From Gammaproteobacteria bacterium (GTDB lineage Bacteria > Pseudomonadota > Gammaproteobacteria > JAJFKO01): a stretch of DNA of 64,000 bases. The DNA lies in NCBI GenBank assembly GCA_028284465.1, contig JANQRR010000047.1:18262-82261 (forward strand), read 5' to 3'. The position numbers and the translations under genes are program-made. Positions 8,936-18,611 of the stretch are shown one piece after another; the first letter of the stretch is position 1, and every line of letters begins with the position of its first letter. Under the pieces are notes generated by a model, which saw nothing but the letters and a program-made list of their open reading frames with translations, searched no databases and was not told the origin of the DNA.

Positions 8936-9151
8936 TTACGAATATAGTTTATTAGATGATACCTGCTCTGACTGTAGATTGCCATACAGCAAGTGTTGCG
9001 CCATAGATTGATCAATATATTGTTTAGAAAAAGGATGAGAAAACCAAAGTGCCCAAATTAAAGTAATAGCAAGTACTTTAACACAGAGTATAGCGGCAAG
9101 CTCAATGCCAAGCAGGCGGCACTTTCGTTTGGTTTGCGTTGCGGTATTCAT
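8936..9151 (-). CDS. Small single-span membrane protein, CydP-like (putative cytochrome oxidase small subunit)
   Basis: 71 residues from the ATG at 9151; a TTG at 9157 is also in frame. The pattern is a short basic N-terminus (TKRKCRLLGIE), one transmembrane helix (LAAILCVKVLAITLIWALWF), then the motif FSHPF and a polar tail. This resembles the small gammaproteobacterial protein called CydP, with its (R/K)ELALxLxxKxxxLxxLWxxFFS pattern, thought to go with cytochrome bd oxidase. No cydAB lies in the window, so the assignment rests on the motif alone. Shine-Dalgarno complementarity is weak. It is divergent from the LuxR-like gene, with 92 bp between them. Confidence 0.6.
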   Translation of the reverse strand: MNTATQTKRKCRLLGIELAAILCVKVLAITLIWALWFSHPFSKQYIDQSMAQHLLYGNLQSEQVSSNKLYS

Positions 9152-9243
9152 GAGCAAATGGTAAACTATTGTTTATTAAAAGGCAATAAACGTATTAAAA
9201 TCAAACAAATTTACAATTATAAAGCACATAAGAGCAATATAAC

Positions 9244-10161
9244 ATGCAGATAGCAAACATTTTAAATAAACACCCCTCGGTCATTCATGCAAATGACATG
9301 CAAGAACTATGTACGCCTTTAAAACAGCTTGGGATCACTTATTTCGGTCACGCCCGGATTGATGAGGCTGGTGGGCTTACTACTAATTGCAATGATCCAA
9401 AATTTTTCAGTCATTATTATCAGCAAGCATTTTATCAATATGACCTGCATTTGGCTGATCAAATAGACAATGCCCGTTACTTTTTATGGGATTTAGTTGA
9501 GCGTTATGGTGCGACTGAAACCTTGTATCAAACCGGCATTGAATTTGGTTTAAGTCATACGTTCACTATTATTGAAAACATTGGCAAAGTTCAAAACTAT
9601 TATCATTTTGCAACTAAGCCTGGGCATGATTACATGAATGAATTTTATTTACAGCATGTTGATCTGCTTGAGAAATTTGTTGCTTATTTTAAAGATGCTT
9701 TATTAGAAAATGGAACCTTAAATCAAGCTTACCAAGAAGCTCATAAGGTCAATGTTAAAATTAATCATGGTGGTTATTTAATTAAGAATAGTTTTGGTAA
9801 GTTTGTTAAACAACATGATATTATTCGATTCTTGAATAATATTGATGAGCGTAAGCAAAAGTTTGAATATCAAAAACCAGTCATCAACTTAAATACTAAT
9901 GAAATTTATTGTGCTTATTATTTATTGTTAGGCAAAACAGCGATAGAAATCGCTCAAATATTAAAAGTATCATCAGTAGTCGTAGCAAACTGTATTAAAC
10001 GTTTAAAGCAGTATTATAATGTAGACAGTGATCTTAAATTAATCGGCGCTATTTTATCATCAAACGTGCTTGCTAACTCAAAGTTATTTTCATTTGCGGA
10101 ACTTAATGATATTACTGCTATTTTATTGAAACGTTTTCATGATGATATCCAAAAAAGTTAA
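9244..10161 (+). CDS. LuxR-like transcriptional regulator (solo, no LuxI)
   Basis: 305 residues. The C-terminal 80 or so residues look like a GerE/LuxR-type helix-turn-helix: NEIYCAYYLLLGKTAIEIAQILKVSS followed by a recognition-helix-like segment VVVANCIKRLKQYY. The N-terminal 200 residues form an alpha/beta sensor-like region, rich in Tyr and Phe, with no recognised ligand motif. Such LuxR-like solos with non-canonical input domains are numerous in Legionellales (family knowledge). There is no LuxI-type synthase in the window. The upstream gap (9152-9243) is AT-rich and shared with the divergent CydP-like gene; no clear Shine-Dalgarno sequence precedes the ATG. Confidence 0.78.
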   Translation: MQIANILNKHPSVIHANDMQELCTPLKQLGITYFGHARIDEAGGLTTNCNDPKFFSHYYQQAFYQYDLHLADQIDNARYFLWDLVERYGATETLYQTGIEFGLSHTFTIIENIGKVQNYYHFATKPGHDYMNEFYLQHVDLLEKFVAYFKDALLENGTLNQAYQEAHKVNVKINHGGYLIKNSFGKFVKQHDIIRFLNNIDERKQKFEYQKPVINLNTNEIYCAYYLLLGKTAIEIAQILKVSSVVVANCIKRLKQYYNVDSDLKLIGAILSSNVLANSKLFSFAELNDITAILLKRFHDDIQKS

Positions 10162-10171
10162 CAACAAAAAG

Positions 10172-12724
10172 CTACATTGGCATTGGCATAATCAAGTTAT
10201 GATTCAATCTATCAGATATTTCTTCCAGGAGATCAGCTGTTTTTCCGATGTTTTTGCGGGTAAAACCATTACCTCGTAATCTTCGCTTGATAAACCCATC
10301 TATAGTTTCGGGATAAATATAACAAACATAAGGCAACGCTTTTCTTAAGTTTTTGCCAACCTTTGCTCTATAATAATCAATTTCACGGCCTGTTGGAGTA
10401 CTTCTTCCTGTAGTGTCAACTTGCAAAATAGCATCGATTATTCCTTCTCGTATTTCTTCTTCTGTAATTTCTTCTCCAGTTAATGACACGATATGTTTGA
10501 CGAAATCAGGATCGTGAAAATATTGAGGATATGCTTGTGCTTCTGGTATAGCCATCGATGACCAACCGAGACCAGGGCGAATGGTTTTGCCGTACATTAG
10601 TATTGGAATTTTAGCACGTAATTTCATGGCTAAGGGAATACGAAAAATTAAATTAGCAAGCCCCATAGATGCATATTTTGGTTCTACACAAGCAAGTTGA
10701 CCATAAAACAACTTGAAATCACCGCAATGTTGATGGTGAGATTTGATAATAGTATAAACCGCAAATGATGCCATCTCGTCATTTATAAAACACTGCTCTG
10801 TAAATGAATTGTTTTCAGCTTTAATTTCAGTGGGTAACAATTTAGTATAATAGTCATCGAGTGTGATAGGGCCAGCGGGATCTTGTAACCGAAAAGTTTG
10901 ATCAGCTAAAGCGCGAATTTGTTTTCTTTCATTCTCGGTAAGTTCCACAGTTCGTTTATGAACAGCCTTGATTATTTGGCCATCATCAGCACGTAATTTT
11001 GTTATCAAAGAAGAACCAGACGAAGATTGTTGTGTTAATTTAGGTCGTCGTTGTTTGCTTGCATTTCTTTTTTCAATTTTTGCATTATGTTGCTGCATTA
11101 ATTGAATAACAGTATCAGAATAATTAGAATCATATGGACCTGAAGCAACATAATCATCTCGACAATCCAACAACCATTGCAGCATTGTGCAATCATTCGT
11201 TGTATTAGCATGAATAACAGCCCAATCAAATGGTGTTAGTCCACTATCATCTTGTTTCTCGTCTCGGCCATAGTGATAAAATTGTTTTAATAATTCAAGG
11301 TCATTGTTTTTTGCTGCTTCATGAACCAGTGTTGTATATTTGTTAGGATCAGCGCGATGTTTTAATAGTATTTCAATGATTTCGGCGTTTGCCGCACACT
11401 GTAACAATCCAAAAGTGCTAGGGTAGCCTTCACGAATTTCGGTAGGTTCAGTAGCAGCGCCGCGTTGCAATAATTCAGCGAGTAATTCGGCGTGGCCTTC
11501 ACCTGCAGCTAAATGAGCTGGAGTAAGTTGTAACGGATCGGGTAAATTAATTAAATCAGGATTTTGATTGAGTAGCTTAATGACTTTTGCCGTTTCTCCC
11601 ATAATACACGCATGATGGATCTCATGCCGAGTAGGCGGTGGTTTTTTTTCTTCTTCTAATAAAGATCTTTTGTGAGATTCAGCATGTGGTTTATTAAGAT
11701 TATAGATATTTTTATCTGACGCAATTTTTGCCCAGAGTTGCACATGCCTTTTAGTCCAGGAGCAACGGCTTGGAACTTTTTCTGCATATTTATACAATTC
11801 TAAAAATATGAGGTAATTCCCTAGAAATAACCCCATCCATAATGGCATTTGATTATAGGCATCGCGGCGGAAAATGCTATCAGGATCTTGCTGTAAAATG
11901 TTTTTAACGCGCGGAAGATCACCGGCAATGATTGCACTACCAAGTTCTGTGCGACCTTTTGGTATGTGTCTATGAAATCGACTTTCGTAGCGGCTTTGAA
12001 AAAGACCTGAACCTGGTGTTCGGTGATTGGTAAAAGGATGGTAGTGGCCTTCAGGTATTGGTGGACAATTAAATATATCATGCCAATCAGGCAAGTTATT
12101 GTAAATATCGTCTTGTTTTGCAAGAGCGCGATAATCAAGTGATTGTGCTAATTCAAAAGCTTTACGGATATGGCTTTTTAACTTGTTTCCTAATGGTGAT
12201 ATTTTTTCATCGATAATAGCAAGAAAACGATTTAATGGTTCAGGGTTTTGAGGTGATACAACTACGCCACATCTAAAGCGTTGATCAGTTGCTTCAGGGT
12301 CACTATAGCTTAAATAGTCAATATCATTATTTTTTAAAATTGATGTAACTTTTTCTTTAACACCTTGACGCGGAATGGCAATTACAGAAATAAGGCCATC
12401 TACACCTAGATGGATCCCACAGCCCATTTCGCCAATAGCGGCTTTTTTGTTAGGATTGTGACCCCACCAATTGCCTAAGGGAAGCAGAACTTTAGGATTG
12501 CGACCCCGCCAACTTTTTAAAGGAAGCATATCCTTGACCGCTTCCTCATAATTAACTGAAAATTGAGTGTAATGAGCAGTTACTCCGTCATGGCGCTGAA
12601 TTCGTCGATGAGTAGAATAGATTTCCCAATCTGTTCGTCTGCCCAAAGGAATAGTGCAATAGCCTGGGCTTCTTGGTGAGAAAAAATTACATCTCGGTAA
12701 AAGAGTTGATGGACGAATTTTCAT
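10172..12724 (-). CDS. Ankyrin-repeat protein with possible C-terminal GNAT-like domain (candidate effector)
   Basis: 850 residues, no signal peptide, no membrane segment. Residues about 365-530 hold ankyrin repeats (LTPAHLAAGEGHAELLAELL; TTLVHEAAKNNDLELLKQF; GLTPFDWAV). A further ankyrin-like pair may precede them near residue 265. Residues about 600-800 form a globular domain with a GNAT-like stretch (LACVEPKYASMGLANLIFR), resembling acetyl-CoA-binding motif A; this is a weak inference. The N-terminal 260 residues are unrecognised and include a 14-residue tandem duplication (LPLKSWRGRNPKVL / LPLGNWWGHNPNKK). Large cytosolic-type ankyrin proteins in Legionellales are often type IV effectors; no translocation signal can be proved here. 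Spacing and strand suggest a single-gene unit. Confidence 0.8.
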   Translation of the reverse strand: MKIRPSTLLPRCNFFSPRSPGYCTIPLGRRTDWEIYSTHRRIQRHDGVTAHYTQFSVNYEEAVKDMLPLKSWRGRNPKVLLPLGNWWGHNPNKKAAIGEMGCGIHLGVDGLISVIAIPRQGVKEKVTSILKNNDIDYLSYSDPEATDQRFRCGVVVSPQNPEPLNRFLAIIDEKISPLGNKLKSHIRKAFELAQSLDYRALAKQDDIYNNLPDWHDIFNCPPIPEGHYHPFTNHRTPGSGLFQSRYESRFHRHIPKGRTELGSAIIAGDLPRVKNILQQDPDSIFRRDAYNQMPLWMGLFLGNYLIFLELYKYAEKVPSRCSWTKRHVQLWAKIASDKNIYNLNKPHAESHKRSLLEEEKKPPPTRHEIHHACIMGETAKVIKLLNQNPDLINLPDPLQLTPAHLAAGEGHAELLAELLQRGAATEPTEIREGYPSTFGLLQCAANAEIIEILLKHRADPNKYTTLVHEAAKNNDLELLKQFYHYGRDEKQDDSGLTPFDWAVIHANTTNDCTMLQWLLDCRDDYVASGPYDSNYSDTVIQLMQQHNAKIEKRNASKQRRPKLTQQSSSGSSLITKLRADDGQIIKAVHKRTVELTENERKQIRALADQTFRLQDPAGPITLDDYYTKLLPTEIKAENNSFTEQCFINDEMASFAVYTIIKSHHQHCGDFKLFYGQLACVEPKYASMGLANLIFRIPLAMKLRAKIPILMYGKTIRPGLGWSSMAIPEAQAYPQYFHDPDFVKHIVSLTGEEITEEEIREGIIDAILQVDTTGRSTPTGREIDYYRAKVGKNLRKALPYVCYIYPETIDGFIKRRLRGNGFTRKNIGKTADLLEEISDRLNHNLIMPMPM

Positions 12725-12747
12725 AATGAGGCAATTTTAGCAGATTT

Positions 12748-15700
12748 TTATGCAGTTGCAACATTTTTGTGCTGATGCTTGGCAGCGATGAAGCAATACA
12801 TCGTCGGTACGACAAATAAGGTAAAGCAAGTGCCGATCGTCATACCGACAGTGATCACTAAACCAATATCAAACCGTGATACCGCGCCAGCACCAGTGGC
12901 AAACAATAATGGTGCTACCCCCATCACCATGGCTGCAGTGGTCATGAGAATAGGACGCAAGCGTAAAGCGGCAGATTTTTCAATCGCTTCACGTATGCTC
13001 AAACCTTCCTGTTGTTGTAATTGATTGGCAAATTGCACCATCAAAATACCATGTTTGCTGATCAAGCCAATTAAAGTCACTAAACCGATCTCGGTGTAAA
13101 TATTTAGCGTAGCAAAGCCGAGGTTCAAGGGAATTAATGCACCGCAGATTGACATGGGTACGCTAATTAAGATGATCAACGGATCACGATAACTTTCAAA
13201 TTGTGCTGCTAACACTAGAAAGATAATTAAAATCGCGAAAAAGAAAGTGTAAATTAAGGCGGCGCCTTCTTGAATAAACTGGCGCGATTCACCGGCATAA
13301 TCATAACTCATGCCTTTAGGTAATAGTTTTTGTGCTTCTTGTTGCAGAAAACGCAAACCTTGCGACACCGTTTTGTCTTTACTCATCGTGCCTTGCAAGG
13401 TTGCAGAATTTAATTGTTGGAATTGTGCTAGGGTGTTAGGTTCAACTTTGGTGCTTAAAGTGACAATGCTCGATAGCGGCACCATTTGGCCGCCAGTAGC
13501 GGGTAAGTAATATTGATTAATGCGGTGAGGATTAAAGCGATCGCTACGAAATACTTGCGGGATCACTTGATAACTGCGATCAAACATACTAAACCAATTC
13601 ACATAATTTTCACCGAGCAATGCTGCCAACGAAGAACCAATGTTTGCCATATTAATACCAATAGCACGTGCTTTATTACGATTAATACTGATATTTAATT
13701 CAGGCCGATTATATTTTAGCGTTGAATCAATGAAAGTGAATAAGCCACTATCAAGCGCATCAAGACGAATTTTTTCTGCAATTTCATATAAAGCTTGAAA
13801 ACCAGTGGTGGTAGTGATCACAAATTGGATCGGTGGGCCGCTGCTGCTGCCAGGTAATGGTGCGGGTTGTTGTACGTAGATCTGCAAACCAGCAACACTG
13901 TTAATTTTACGTTGTAACAATGGAAATAATGCTTGTTGCGTACGTTTACGTTCATCCCATGGTTTTAATATCATGGCAGAAAAAGCTTGATTAACACCGT
14001 TGCTACCGTTAACACTAAACGAATCTTGTTTTTCATCAAATGAATTAAATATAGGGTAAAAAGAATTAGTGAAAGCTTGCATGTAATCAATGTTGGCGTA
14101 TTGTGGTGCAGTAGAAAATAAAAATAAACTACCTTGATCTTCGATTGGCGCTAACTCTGAAGGGATTGTAACAAATAGAAATACACAACTGATCAAAATC
14201 ACCGTGGCGAATACTCCCATCACCGGTCTATAATCTAGTACCTGATGCAACGCATATTGATACACAGTTTTTAATTTCGCAAATGCTTGATCAACGCGTT
14301 TCACAAACGGTTTTTCTGAAATATCTTTAGATAAAATTTTGGCACACATCATCGGTGACAGGGTTAGCGCAATAACCCCTGATAACACCACGGCCGCGGC
14401 TAAGGTAAAAGCGAATTCTTTAAATAAAGAACCAGTTAAACCGCCGAGCAAACCAATAGGTGCATATACTGCAGCAAGTGTGATCGTCATGGAGATGATC
14501 GGTGAAGCAATTTCACGTGCACCAACCAACGCTGCTTGCAGCGGTGCTAAACCTTCTTCAATATGCCGGTAGATATTTTCAACCACTACGATAGCATCGT
14601 CTACCACTAAGCCAATCGCTAATACCATCGCGAGTAAGGTTAATAGATTAAGCGAATAACCTAACAATAACATTAAAAAACATACGCCGATTAAAGATAA
14701 TGGAATAGTGATCATGGGGATCAACACCGTGCGAAATGCACCTAAGAATAAAAAGATCACTACAATCACAATAATTGCTGCTTCAAAAATCGTTGCAATC
14801 ACTTCGTGGATCGATGCACGAATATATTTCGTGCTGTCGTAAACAATTTTTGCTTTTAAGGTCGGCGGAAATTCACGTTGTAATTGTGGAAACATTTCTC
14901 GGACTTTAGAGATCACTGCAAGCGGATTCGCCGATGGTGTCGCTTGAATACCGATAAATACGGCTGTTTTACCATTAAACGACACTGATGTATCATAATT
15001 TTGCGCGCCTAATTTGGCAATGCCAATATCTTTGATCCGAATTAAGGTAGTGCCATCTTGTTTCACCACGATTTTATTAAATTGTTCAGCATTATGGAGA
15101 TCTGTGCTAGCTTGAACATTAAATAAAACAAACTTACCTTTAGTTTGCCCAGCAGCTGCTTGATAATTATTGGCACGCAGTGCTTGCACGACATCATCAG
15201 GTGAAACATGTAACGCTGCCATGCGTGTGGTGTTCAACCAGATCCGCATTGCAAAAATACTGCCACCGAGAATTTGAGCTTGGGCAACGCCACTAATGGT
15301 TTCAATTTGTGGCACCACTACCCGGGTTAAATAATCGGTAATTTGTTCCGGCGTCATTTGATCACTAAAATATGCCATATACATAAGATCAATTTGATCG
15401 CCAGTTTGTTTATCAATCACCGGATCATTAATATCGCGAGGCAATTGACTACGCACGGCAGATACTTTGCCAGTAATATCCGTTAGTGCTGCATTAGGGT
15501 CATAATTTAATTTGATGTAACAATTGATAGTGCTAGTATTTTCAGTGCTTGCTGCAGTCATATAATCAATACCATCAGCGCCAGCAATCGATTGTTCTAA
15601 CGGCGTGGTGACAAACCCTTGCATAAGTTCAGCACTAGCGCCTGGATAAGTCGTCGTCACCGAGATCATGGTATTTTCCATTTTAGGATATTGACGAATT

Positions 15701-15798
15701 TGTAAGGTGAAGATAGAACGTAAGCCAAGCACTAAAATCAAAATGCTAATCACACTGGCTAAAACGGGGCGGCGGATAAAAAGATCAGTAAATGACAT
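12748..15798 (-). CDS. RND efflux transporter, inner-membrane permease (HAE1/AcrB-type)
   Basis: 1016 residues, typical of RND pumps (about 1015-1050). It opens with the family start MSFTDLFIRRPVLA, has 12 predicted membrane spans and two large periplasmic loops. The proton-relay aspartates occur in TM4 (GLVVDDAIVVVENIYRH, Asp400-Asp401) and the TM10 Lys is present (LIGLISKHGILM). It extrudes drugs or other amphiphiles in exchange for protons. The adaptor gene ends 3 nt upstream, so the two form an operon. No TolC-like outer-membrane channel is next to them, so the pump must use one encoded elsewhere. Substrate unknown. Confidence 0.95.
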   Translation of the reverse strand: MSFTDLFIRRPVLASVISILILVLGLRSIFTLQIRQYPKMENTMISVTTTYPGASAELMQGFVTTPLEQSIAGADGIDYMTAASTENTSTINCYIKLNYDPNAALTDITGKVSAVRSQLPRDINDPVIDKQTGDQIDLMYMAYFSDQMTPEQITDYLTRVVVPQIETISGVAQAQILGGSIFAMRIWLNTTRMAALHVSPDDVVQALRANNYQAAAGQTKGKFVLFNVQASTDLHNAEQFNKIVVKQDGTTLIRIKDIGIAKLGAQNYDTSVSFNGKTAVFIGIQATPSANPLAVISKVREMFPQLQREFPPTLKAKIVYDSTKYIRASIHEVIATIFEAAIIVIVVIFLFLGAFRTVLIPMITIPLSLIGVCFLMLLLGYSLNLLTLLAMVLAIGLVVDDAIVVVENIYRHIEEGLAPLQAALVGAREIASPIISMTITLAAVYAPIGLLGGLTGSLFKEFAFTLAAAVVLSGVIALTLSPMMCAKILSKDISEKPFVKRVDQAFAKLKTVYQYALHQVLDYRPVMGVFATVILISCVFLFVTIPSELAPIEDQGSLFLFSTAPQYANIDYMQAFTNSFYPIFNSFDEKQDSFSVNGSNGVNQAFSAMILKPWDERKRTQQALFPLLQRKINSVAGLQIYVQQPAPLPGSSSGPPIQFVITTTTGFQALYEIAEKIRLDALDSGLFTFIDSTLKYNRPELNISINRNKARAIGINMANIGSSLAALLGENYVNWFSMFDRSYQVIPQVFRSDRFNPHRINQYYLPATGGQMVPLSSIVTLSTKVEPNTLAQFQQLNSATLQGTMSKDKTVSQGLRFLQQEAQKLLPKGMSYDYAGESRQFIQEGAALIYTFFFAILIIFLVLAAQFESYRDPLIILISVPMSICGALIPLNLGFATLNIYTEIGLVTLIGLISKHGILMVQFANQLQQQEGLSIREAIEKSAALRLRPILMTTAAMVMGVAPLLFATGAGAVSRFDIGLVITVGMTIGTCFTLFVVPTMYCFIAAKHQHKNVATA

Positions 15799-15801
15799 GC
15801 A

Positions 15802-16995
15802 TTACATCTCCACCGTATTATTGATCACCACCCGCGTGTTATTTTTCAATTTTAATTGACCTGAAGTTACTACTAAATCGCCAGCTTTGATCCCTTTAGC
15901 AATTGCAGCTACGGTACCACGGCGCTCACTCACGGTAACAAATTGACGCACGACATAATAATCTTTATGTGATGGCAATGGTGAAGCGCTTAATTTTTTG
16001 GAAATCGACGCAGTGATCTTAGCAAATAAACGCGAGAAAAACCCTGCTTCTTTGTCAGCAGTTTTTTCTGGATGTTTACTCGAATAAGGTTTGATCACGT
16101 AGATGGAATCACCATATAAACTATAATCTACTGCTGTTTGCGGTACGGTGATCACATTGTCTAATTGCGGGCGGATCACATGCACATCAGCAAACATACC
16201 AGGTAATAATAATAATTTATCATTAGGAATAGTTGCTTGTACGTTAATAGAACGCGTTTGCTGCGTCACTTTAGAATTGATAGCATTAATTTTTCCTTTG
16301 AAGATCATGCCAGGGTAGGTATCTACCATAACATCAACTTCTTGTTTGACAGAGAGATTTTTAAATTCTTGTTCTGGCAAAGAAAAATTAACGTACAAAG
16401 GATTTAGCGCTTGCAGCGAAACAATAGGATCACCCGGTGACATGTAGCTGCCAAGATTAATTAAGCGAATGCCAAGTTTACCAGTAAACGGGGCAGTGAT
16501 ATTTTTTTGCGCCAGTTGTGCTTGAACTTTTTGCACGTTAGCTTGTGCTTCTTGCAATTTAGCAGCAGTAACGTCGGCAGCTGATTTTGATACCGCATTA
16601 CGCTGCGCTAAAATTTGGTTACGAGTATTATTGATTTCTGCTAACTTTAAATTAGCCAAACCATTATTGAGTTCAGCTTCGAGCACACTAGTGTCAAGGT
16701 GAACCAATAAAGCACCTTTTTGCACGACTTGGCCAGAATCAAACGTTATTTTAGTAACTGTGCCAGAGACTTCAGAAGTGATTTCAACACCGTTAATCGC
16801 AATAATGGAACCGGTTGCAGGGATAAAAGGGTGCCAAGTTTTAGCAATTGCCTTAGATGCCGATACCGCCACTGGCGGCGGCACATAATTCGCTCGCACG
16901 TAATTATCAACAACTTTTCTAATGCCCCACCAACCAAAAATAGCGCCAAAGAAAACCACTAAACCGATGATCATGAGCGTCATTTTTTTGGTCAT
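15802..16995 (-). CDS. RND efflux periplasmic adaptor (membrane fusion protein, HlyD/AcrA family)
   Basis: 397 residues from the ATG at 16995, which has AAGGA 7 nt upstream; the in-frame TTG at 17010 is less likely. The N-terminus has a membrane anchor (MTLMIIGLVVFFGAIFGWW), then barrel-sandwich hybrid halves (GQVVQKGALLVHLDTSVLEA and ITAPFTGKLGIRLINLGSYM) flanking a short alpha-hairpin rich in Ala and Gln, then beta-barrel and membrane-proximal domains (TQQTRSINVQATIPN, LLPGMFADV). An insertion rich in Lys and Ser (about 305-345) interrupts the last domain. It links the RND permease to an outer-membrane channel. It is the first gene of a two-gene operon. Confidence 0.93.
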   Translation of the reverse strand: MTKKMTLMIIGLVVFFGAIFGWWGIRKVVDNYVRANYVPPPVAVSASKAIAKTWHPFIPATGSIIAINGVEITSEVSGTVTKITFDSGQVVQKGALLVHLDTSVLEAELNNGLANLKLAEINNTRNQILAQRNAVSKSAADVTAAKLQEAQANVQKVQAQLAQKNITAPFTGKLGIRLINLGSYMSPGDPIVSLQALNPLYVNFSLPEQEFKNLSVKQEVDVMVDTYPGMIFKGKINAINSKVTQQTRSINVQATIPNDKLLLLPGMFADVHVIRPQLDNVITVPQTAVDYSLYGDSIYVIKPYSSKHPEKTADKEAGFFSRLFAKITASISKKLSASPLPSHKDYYVVRQFVTVSERRGTVAAIAKGIKAGDLVVTSGQLKLKNNTRVVINNTVEM

Positions 16996-17113
16996 GGGCG
17001 TTCCTTGCAATTAAGATGTTGTTTTAATGTTACAATCTTAAAATAAGTCTTGGGTAATGGGAAGTAGATAGTTTTTAATCAAGCATTGAAATTAATTGTA
17101 AACGGTTGTGATT

Positions 17114-17509
17114 ATGACAGACAAAATCCGCAAAACGCAGGCACAGTGGCAGCAACAATTAACCAGCCAGCAATTTCAAGTTTGTCGTCAGCGTGGCACA
17201 GAGCGGCCATTTACAGGTGAGTATTGGAATTGTAAAAAATCGGGCATTTATACTTGTGTTTGTTGTGGTGCTGAATTATTTAAGTCAACTGATAAATATG
17301 ATTCGGGATCAGGCTGGCCGAGCTTTATCCAAGCTATCAATGAATCGGCAATTGAATTGCGCGCGGATAATAGTTTAGGCATGAAGCGAGTGGAAGTGGT
17401 TTGCGCGCGTTGTGATGCACATTTAGGCCATGTGTTTGATGATGGTCCACAACCGACCGGGTTACGGTTTTGTATTAATTCTGTGGCTTTGCAGTTAAAA
17501 TCAAGCTAG
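17114..17509 (+). CDS. msrB: Peptide-methionine (R)-S-oxide reductase MsrB
   Basis: 131 residues, the normal length for single-domain MsrB. It reduces methionine-R-sulfoxide in proteins and is cytoplasmic (no signal peptide). The structural zinc site has two CxxC pairs (CVCC and CARC); the catalytic Cys is Cys120 in RFCINS; the family signatures DSGSGWPSF and HLGHVFDDGP are intact. The start at 17114 (MTDKIRK) is preferred to a GTG six bases upstream. It stands alone between the efflux operon, which runs the other way, and the AbiE-like pair. Confidence 0.95.
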   Translation: MTDKIRKTQAQWQQQLTSQQFQVCRQRGTERPFTGEYWNCKKSGIYTCVCCGAELFKSTDKYDSGSGWPSFIQAINESAIELRADNSLGMKRVEVVCARCDAHLGHVFDDGPQPTGLRFCINSVALQLKSS

Positions 17510-17513
17510 ATGA

Positions 17514-17562
17514 TGGGTGCGCCTCCATATTCTCATACAGAGTCGCTATCCATAGCGGCACC
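17514..17562 (+). other. Small inverted repeats after msrB
   Basis: In the 181-nt gap between msrB and the convergent toxin gene, GGGTGC (17514-17519) pairs with GCACCC (17558-17563), enclosing a perfect 6-bp hairpin CGCTAT-CC-ATAGCG (17544-17557). No T-run follows, so it is not a classic terminator. The rest of the gap is AT-rich and I see no gene in it. Confidence 0.35.
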
Positions 17563-17690
17563 CAAATTCGGTATAACCTTCCAGTCGGTCGGCACTGTAG
17601 CAAAGCTTATTTTAATGATCAAGCATTTTTTAAAATCTTTTTTACTAGTTTGTGTTAGAGTTTTTAGGTTTTCTAATAGGAAACGTTTTA

Positions 17691-18611
17691 TTACATTTCT
17701 AAGGTTTTTCTCAGTTTGTTTAACATCATCAAATGTTTCTTTTTGTCCATTTTACGAACATTCATAATTTTCCATTTTAATGCGGGCAATTGATCTAAAT
17801 GATTAAATGGCAATAGAGAAAAGTTTGGTTCACCTTGTTTCATAGAAAGCAAAAACTTCCGCTCATTTTCTGTTAGGTTTGCCAATATTTCTTGTGCTAG
17901 TTTTCTTCTGGTAGTGATCAGTTCATCGAGTGATACTGGTTCTATAGTCATATTTTTAAATTCTTTAATATAGAGCGAAGCAATATCCAAAAAATTTGGA
18001 TCCAGTAGTTCGTGAATTGGCCTTGAATCGCAAGCAAGGTACACCACAAAAGTCTGTCTTAGCAAGTCGGTTATACCTTCATTTTCAAATAATAATTTTA
18101 TATCAAATAAATCTCTGGGATGTTGTCTGTTAAGTGCAGCACATATTTTACCTGCATAAATGTCATTAAAAGATGCAATGGGAATATCGTCAATGAATTC
18201 TCCAAATTCTTGGGTGATTTTTTTAGATATCGGCAATTTATTAATACCAATGACAGCACCTCTAAAAATGAAGTTTGGTTCAATTTTCACAATAGATTTC
18301 CCATTAGAAATCATGAGTTTTGTAATGTGCTCTTTGTTTTTCGATAATTTTTTATTAAGTTTTACATTAGATATTCGTTTTATAATTGATAATCCGAGTT
18401 TATTTAATGCTCGATTCATATTTTTAATGGTGCTTTCTCTATTTTCTATATGAATATAAGTTAGGTCTATATCAACAGATATTCTTGGAAGGTCTCGATA
18501 AAATAAATTAATTGCAGTACCTCCTTTTACTACAAAATTATCTTGTTCTCTTAAACAAGGTAGTATTTTAAGTAAAAGTAAAAATTGATCTTTATATTCT
18601 TCGCTATACAT
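17691..18611 (-). CDS. Nucleotidyltransferase-type toxin of AbiEii/AbiGii family
   Basis: 306 residues. The nucleotidyltransferase signature of the AbiEii family is present: KGGTAINLFYRDLPRISVDI followed by DLTY (residues about 29-51), that is the GG(T)x(9-13)DxD core, and a downstream PIASFNDIYAGKICAALNRQ block that matches the conserved region around the AbiEii motif III Lys. AbiEii enzymes are the toxins of type IV toxin-antitoxin and phage abortive-infection systems, and related MenA enzymes add nucleotides to tRNA acceptor ends. The start overlaps the end of the antitoxin gene by 8 nt, the standard order antitoxin-toxin. Low GC and the lack of linked genes suggest an acquired module. Confidence 0.9.
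   Translation of the reverse strand: MYSEEYKDQFLLLLKILPCLREQDNFVVKGGTAINLFYRDLPRISVDIDLTYIHIENRESTIKNMNRALNKLGLSIIKRISNVKLNKKLSKNKEHITKLMISNGKSIVKIEPNFIFRGAVIGINKLPISKKITQEFGEFIDDIPIASFNDIYAGKICAALNRQHPRDLFDIKLLFENEGITDLLRQTFVVYLACDSRPIHELLDPNFLDIASLYIKEFKNMTIEPVSLDELITTRRKLAQEILANLTENERKFLLSMKQGEPNFSLLPFNHLDQLPALKWKIMNVRKMDKKKHLMMLNKLRKTLEM

Noticed and set aside
17510..17767. 85-codon ORF after msrB
   Set aside because: Its end runs through the AbiEii-like gene on the other strand, it has no ribosome site and the sequence has no family likeness.
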